A program made the position numbers and the translations under genes. Under the pieces are notes generated by a model that had not been told where the DNA came from, ran no database searches, and was given only the letters and a program-made list of their open reading frames with translations. Source: Limnoperna fortunei (lineage: Eukaryota; Mollusca; Bivalvia; Mytilida; Modiolidae). Taken from it: a stretch of 64,000 nucleotides of DNA. Shown piece after piece: positions 61,061 to 64,000 of the stretch (position 1 is its first letter; each line of letters starts with the position of its first letter). Where the stretch lies: contig OX104117.1 of the NCBI GenBank assembly GCA_944474755.1, positions 71,648,926-71,712,925 of the forward strand, given 5' to 3'.

Positions 61061-61883
61061 GCTGGAACAAAATATCATGCATACTACTCAAATCCGATCC
61101 AAAAATGTCAAACAATGATCCCCTGCTGAACATAGAACATTTAACATGAAAAAGACAAATACAAAATGTTCCGGGTTTGGGGTCACTACCTTTATATTGG
61201 TATGTAAAACGTGCGGCTGAATGGGTCTTCTTTTTCGGGTCTAAAGGTATATGATTAGGTATACTTTTTAGGTAATATTAAGTATATTTTTAGGTAGAAA
61301 ATTAAAAATGAGAATATTGTATTTGCATAGGTACATTTCCACAGAATTGATACTGGTGTAAGTATTCCTTTATTATCTAAGCATACTGACAGTCAATTTT
61401 CAATTTATGTAATGTTTATACAATAAAATTGCAGGTACATGAATGGGTGGGGTTTCCCAAACTCCAGCCGCACGTATAGTAAAAGCCTGGAGAAGAATTG
61501 GTTACTGACGGACAACTATAATGAGACAGCCACTTTTGTGGTAGGGAACTAGTTAGCCAATTTCGAGTTAGAATTTTGAAAATAAGAGTTATTGATGAGC
61601 CTCGTCATATGTTTCTTTATTACTGGGGCATTTTAAATTGATTACTTGATTTTAAACACCTCCATCTTTATTACTCGATTACCACTTTTTGAAGATTTTT
61701 TTTAAATGACGTAATATTCAGAAAATGATTAATGATTTACCAAAGCAAAAACTGAATGATTACTTTATTTCAAGATAACCCCAGCTTAGCTTAAAAGAGA
61801 ATGGACATTACTTTTGAAGAGTATTATAACAGTCAAACGCAATAGGTGAACAAAAATATCTTATGGTCACCAAATACAACTGA
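61061..61883. other. spacer without recognised features
   Basis: AT-rich, nothing recognised. Confidence 0.4.
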
Positions 61884-62102
61884 TATTGGACAAAAAACAA
61901 AGCAATCGGGCAAAAAGCTAATCGGATACAAAATTTTCGGACAAAAGGCAAATTATCGGACAAAAAGCAAAAATATCGGACAAAGAGCTAATCGGATAAA
62001 AGGTTGGCGGACAAAAAGCAAAAGTTCGGACGAAAAGCAAAATTATCGGACAAAAAGCGACGTCGGACAAAAAGAAAATGTCGGACATAAAGCATCGTAT
62101 CA
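61884..62102 (-). repeat. TTTTTGTCCGA-rich repeat, right copy of an inverted pair
   Basis: The inverse of 55077-55292 along about 218 bp, with scattered substitutions. On the plus strand it reads TCGGACAAAAAGCAAAA repeatedly and ends GACATAAAGCATCGTATCA. Confidence 0.85.
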
Positions 62103-62910
62103 CATGTTTAGGTGTCTTTTACCCATTAAACCTGTTTTTATATCAGCCATGATTCGTAGGAGTACCTGACATAAATATTCTAGTACAAAGTTTCACATTC
62201 TATACTTAAAACGTGTCGGACACGTGATCCATAGACGCAATCAGGAGTTTAAATTAAATTAAATTTTAACCTGATCATATGTTCATGTCGTATTATTATT
62301 TTAGAAAATTCGTGTTGGAAAGAACAAGATATCGCGTTTCTTTTTAAAGATATTGTATAATTTATCAATCATGATGAAATATGACCACGAATTAAAGTGT
62401 TGCTAAACAGCGTTACTGAACGTGAATAATAGCATTGTTGATATGTATCAGACTTTGTTAGTATTATAATTATAATCTTAATATTAAAATTAAACAGTGA
62501 AAATGATATATCCATGAAATTCAAAAATAATTGTGTGGCGTGTGTGCGCATGAATATGATTGACATTTGTAATTTGAAAGATATGACATGCGAGTTAAAA
62601 GCAGGCGCGGACCAAGGGATTAGTGTTAGGGTGACGCAAAGGGTCTAGGGGCTACAGAGTTATGGTGAGCGGTTGGGTGGGGGGGGGGGGGGGCAGGGGT
62701 GGCGATGCGCCTTAGAAGCCCATGCGATTTAAAAATTTTCAACCAGTTTTGATACTAATGGTGCTTATATAAAATAATTAACTAATTAATGCAGTAATTT
62801 TATTAGAAATAAAATGGTATAAAGTTCAAAACTTTCATTTTGTACATATACTCGTATGAGTTTGTCAAAACTGGGTAATGGCGAATCATTCATATGTCTT
62901 GACCACATAG
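62103..62910. other. spacer with a G15 run
   Basis: AT-rich. GGGTGACGCAAAGGG and a run of 15 Gs (62679-62693) stand out but carry no recognised function. Confidence 0.4.
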
Positions 62911-63672
62911 CTACCCAGCGGATGAAATAATGGAAACCTTCGTGTTGGGGGTAGTCAAATTTAATACGCAAAGCCTGGCCGCGGACCATGGCTGGTGACT
63001 GGTTTGGAGAGTGTTGTTCTCTGCCTGGCCGCGGACCATAGCTGGTGACTGGTTTGGAGAGTGTTGTTCTCTGCCTGGCCGCGGGCCATAGCTGGTGACT
63101 GGTTTGGAGAGTGTTGTTCTCTGTCTGGCCGCGGACCATGGCTGGTGACTGGTTTGGAGAGTTTTGTTCTCTGCCTGGCCGCGGGCCATAGCTGGTGACT
63201 GGTTTGGAGAGTGTTGTTCTCTGCCTGGCCGCGGACCATGGCTGGTGACTGGTTTGGAGAGTTTTGTTCTCTGCCTGGCCGCGGACCATAGCTGGTGACT
63301 GGTTTGGAGAGTGTTGTTCTCTGCCTGGCCGCGGACCATGGCTGGTGACTGGTTTGGAGAGTTTTGTTCTCTGCCTGGCCGCGGACCATAGCTGGTGACT
63401 GGTTTGGAGATTGTTCTGTGCCTGGCCGCGGACCATAGCTGGTGACTGGTTTGGAGAGTGATGTTCTCTGCACGATAAAGACACCATTGTTATTTACGAA
63501 CATAATCCACTACATAGGGATAAATTATACTTATTCAGTGGCATAAAAAATCCTTATCATTAGTTCATACACTTGTTTCCGAATTTATTTATTATTTTTT
63601 TGTTAACTTGTTCTCGTCCTGAATATGTCTGAACTGCTGTTCTCTAAACGTTAAACAACTTGTCAATCAATC
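62911..63672 (+). mobile_element. SINE-like repeat, second family, with internal amplification
   Basis: Head-like CCCAGCGGATGAAATAATGG, then AAAGCCTGGCCGCGGACC, then GCACGATAAAGACACC, and tail CTTGTTCTCGTCCTGAATAT with AAACGTTAAACAAC. The order matches the copies at 43.2 and 57.5 kb, except that the middle is a 50-bp tandem array (62973-63469). Confidence 0.65.
62973..63469. repeat. 50-bp minisatellite, ten units
   Basis: The unit is GCCTGGCCGCGGACCATRGC then TGGTGACTGGTTTGGAGAG and TGTTGTTCTCT. Nine exact 50-bp steps are followed by one 3 bp short. Since 50 is not divisible by 3, the three minus frames rotate through one another and all stay open, giving frames of 142-233 codons that share one 50-residue super-repeat. 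I read these as artefacts of a stop-free unit. Confidence 0.96.
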
Positions 63673-63688
63673 ACACAGTATTCTTTTC

Positions 63689-63810
63689 AATTTCTAATGC
63701 AGTGAATTTAAAAATACTAAATTATTTTAAAAATTTTATCTTGAGAAACAATTTCTAATGCAGTGAATTTAAAAATACTAAATTATTTTAAAAATTTTAT
63801 CTTGAGAAAC
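63689..63810. repeat. exact 61-bp tandem duplication
   Basis: AATTTCTAATGCAGTGAATT and the next 41 bases occur twice in a row without a difference that I can see. Confidence 0.9.
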
Positions 63811-64000
63811 ATTTTATAATTTTTTTAAACTGAATTCATGCAGCAGCTTGCAGACAAAAAATTGTACACATCTAACCACTATTGACCAAAACAGAACACA
63901 ACGTAGTGTTCAGTGTTGTACTTAATGTAGGGTACACTATCTGGTAACCTGTTACTGGTACACATTTACTACTGTTTTACCTTTAAGCTTACACAACGTT
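63811..64000. other. right-edge DNA, nothing recognised
   Basis: No coding or repeat pattern identified. Confidence 0.4.

Noticed and set aside
62786..63503. 233-, 142- and 180-codon minus frames with SPNQSPAMVRGQ-type repeats
   Set aside because: They are the three rotating frames of one 50-bp unit inside a SINE-like repeat, not three proteins.

Overview
The window looks like AT-rich metazoan nuclear DNA, most likely from a bivalve or another mollusc. It has intron-split genes with GT/AG junctions, no bacterial-style gene packing, and many tRNA-derived SINEs, decayed LINEs, cut-and-paste transposon remnants, foldback elements and minisatellites. The mollusc assignment rests on recognising the style of the repeats and is an inference. 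Only one complete protein-coding gene can be supported. Almost every other long open frame is a by-product of a tandem repeat or belongs to a transposon.

Region 1 (1-20 kb). A minus-strand gene with six coding exons between 19790 and 1914 encodes a secreted CAP-superfamily (CRISP/antigen 5/PR-1) protein of 355 residues. It has a signal peptide, a CAP domain, a four-cysteine hinge-like motif, and an unusual C-terminal extension of about 150 residues ending in an Arg/Glu/Gln-rich probable coiled coil. Splice phases agree at all five introns, and intron 1 is about 13.1 kb. Two residues of the usual CAP cavity tetrad appear to be replaced. A separate exon at 482-558 (minus) looks like the N-terminal part of a second CAP gene that runs off the left edge, which suggests a local CAP cluster. 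The introns carry SINE copies and one intact candidate MITE (5710-5984).

Region 2 (20.9-26.2 kb). A 36-bp minisatellite runs for 147 exact periods with no net insertion or deletion. It is CpG-rich, has higher-order repeats, and is open in several frames on both strands. A LINE 3' fragment follows it.

Region 3 (28-47 kb) is a transposon graveyard. It holds tRNA-SINEs, a 4.1-kb non-autonomous TA-flanked element filled with its own satellite arrays (31719-35852), a 5'-truncated LINE inserted inside a second copy of the 5.7-kb MITE (37495-40137), 29-bp and 24-bp minisatellites, a decayed Tc1-like DD34E transposon (43520-44977), and a LINE 3' remnant.

Region 4 (48-64 kb). It holds a 91-bp tandem array, a long imperfect hairpin, and a TIR element whose interior is a 1233-bp tandem duplication (51814-54727). 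It also holds foldback sequences built on TTGCAAAACGGG, including an array split by insertion of another repeat element, an inverted pair of about 218-bp repeats 6.6 kb apart, and a SINE in which a 50-bp segment has been amplified ten times.

No CRISPR, rRNA gene or convincing functional tRNA gene was seen. The strongest leads are the CAP gene with its altered tetrad and novel-looking tail, the indel-free 36-bp array, and the nested or satellite-bearing transposons.
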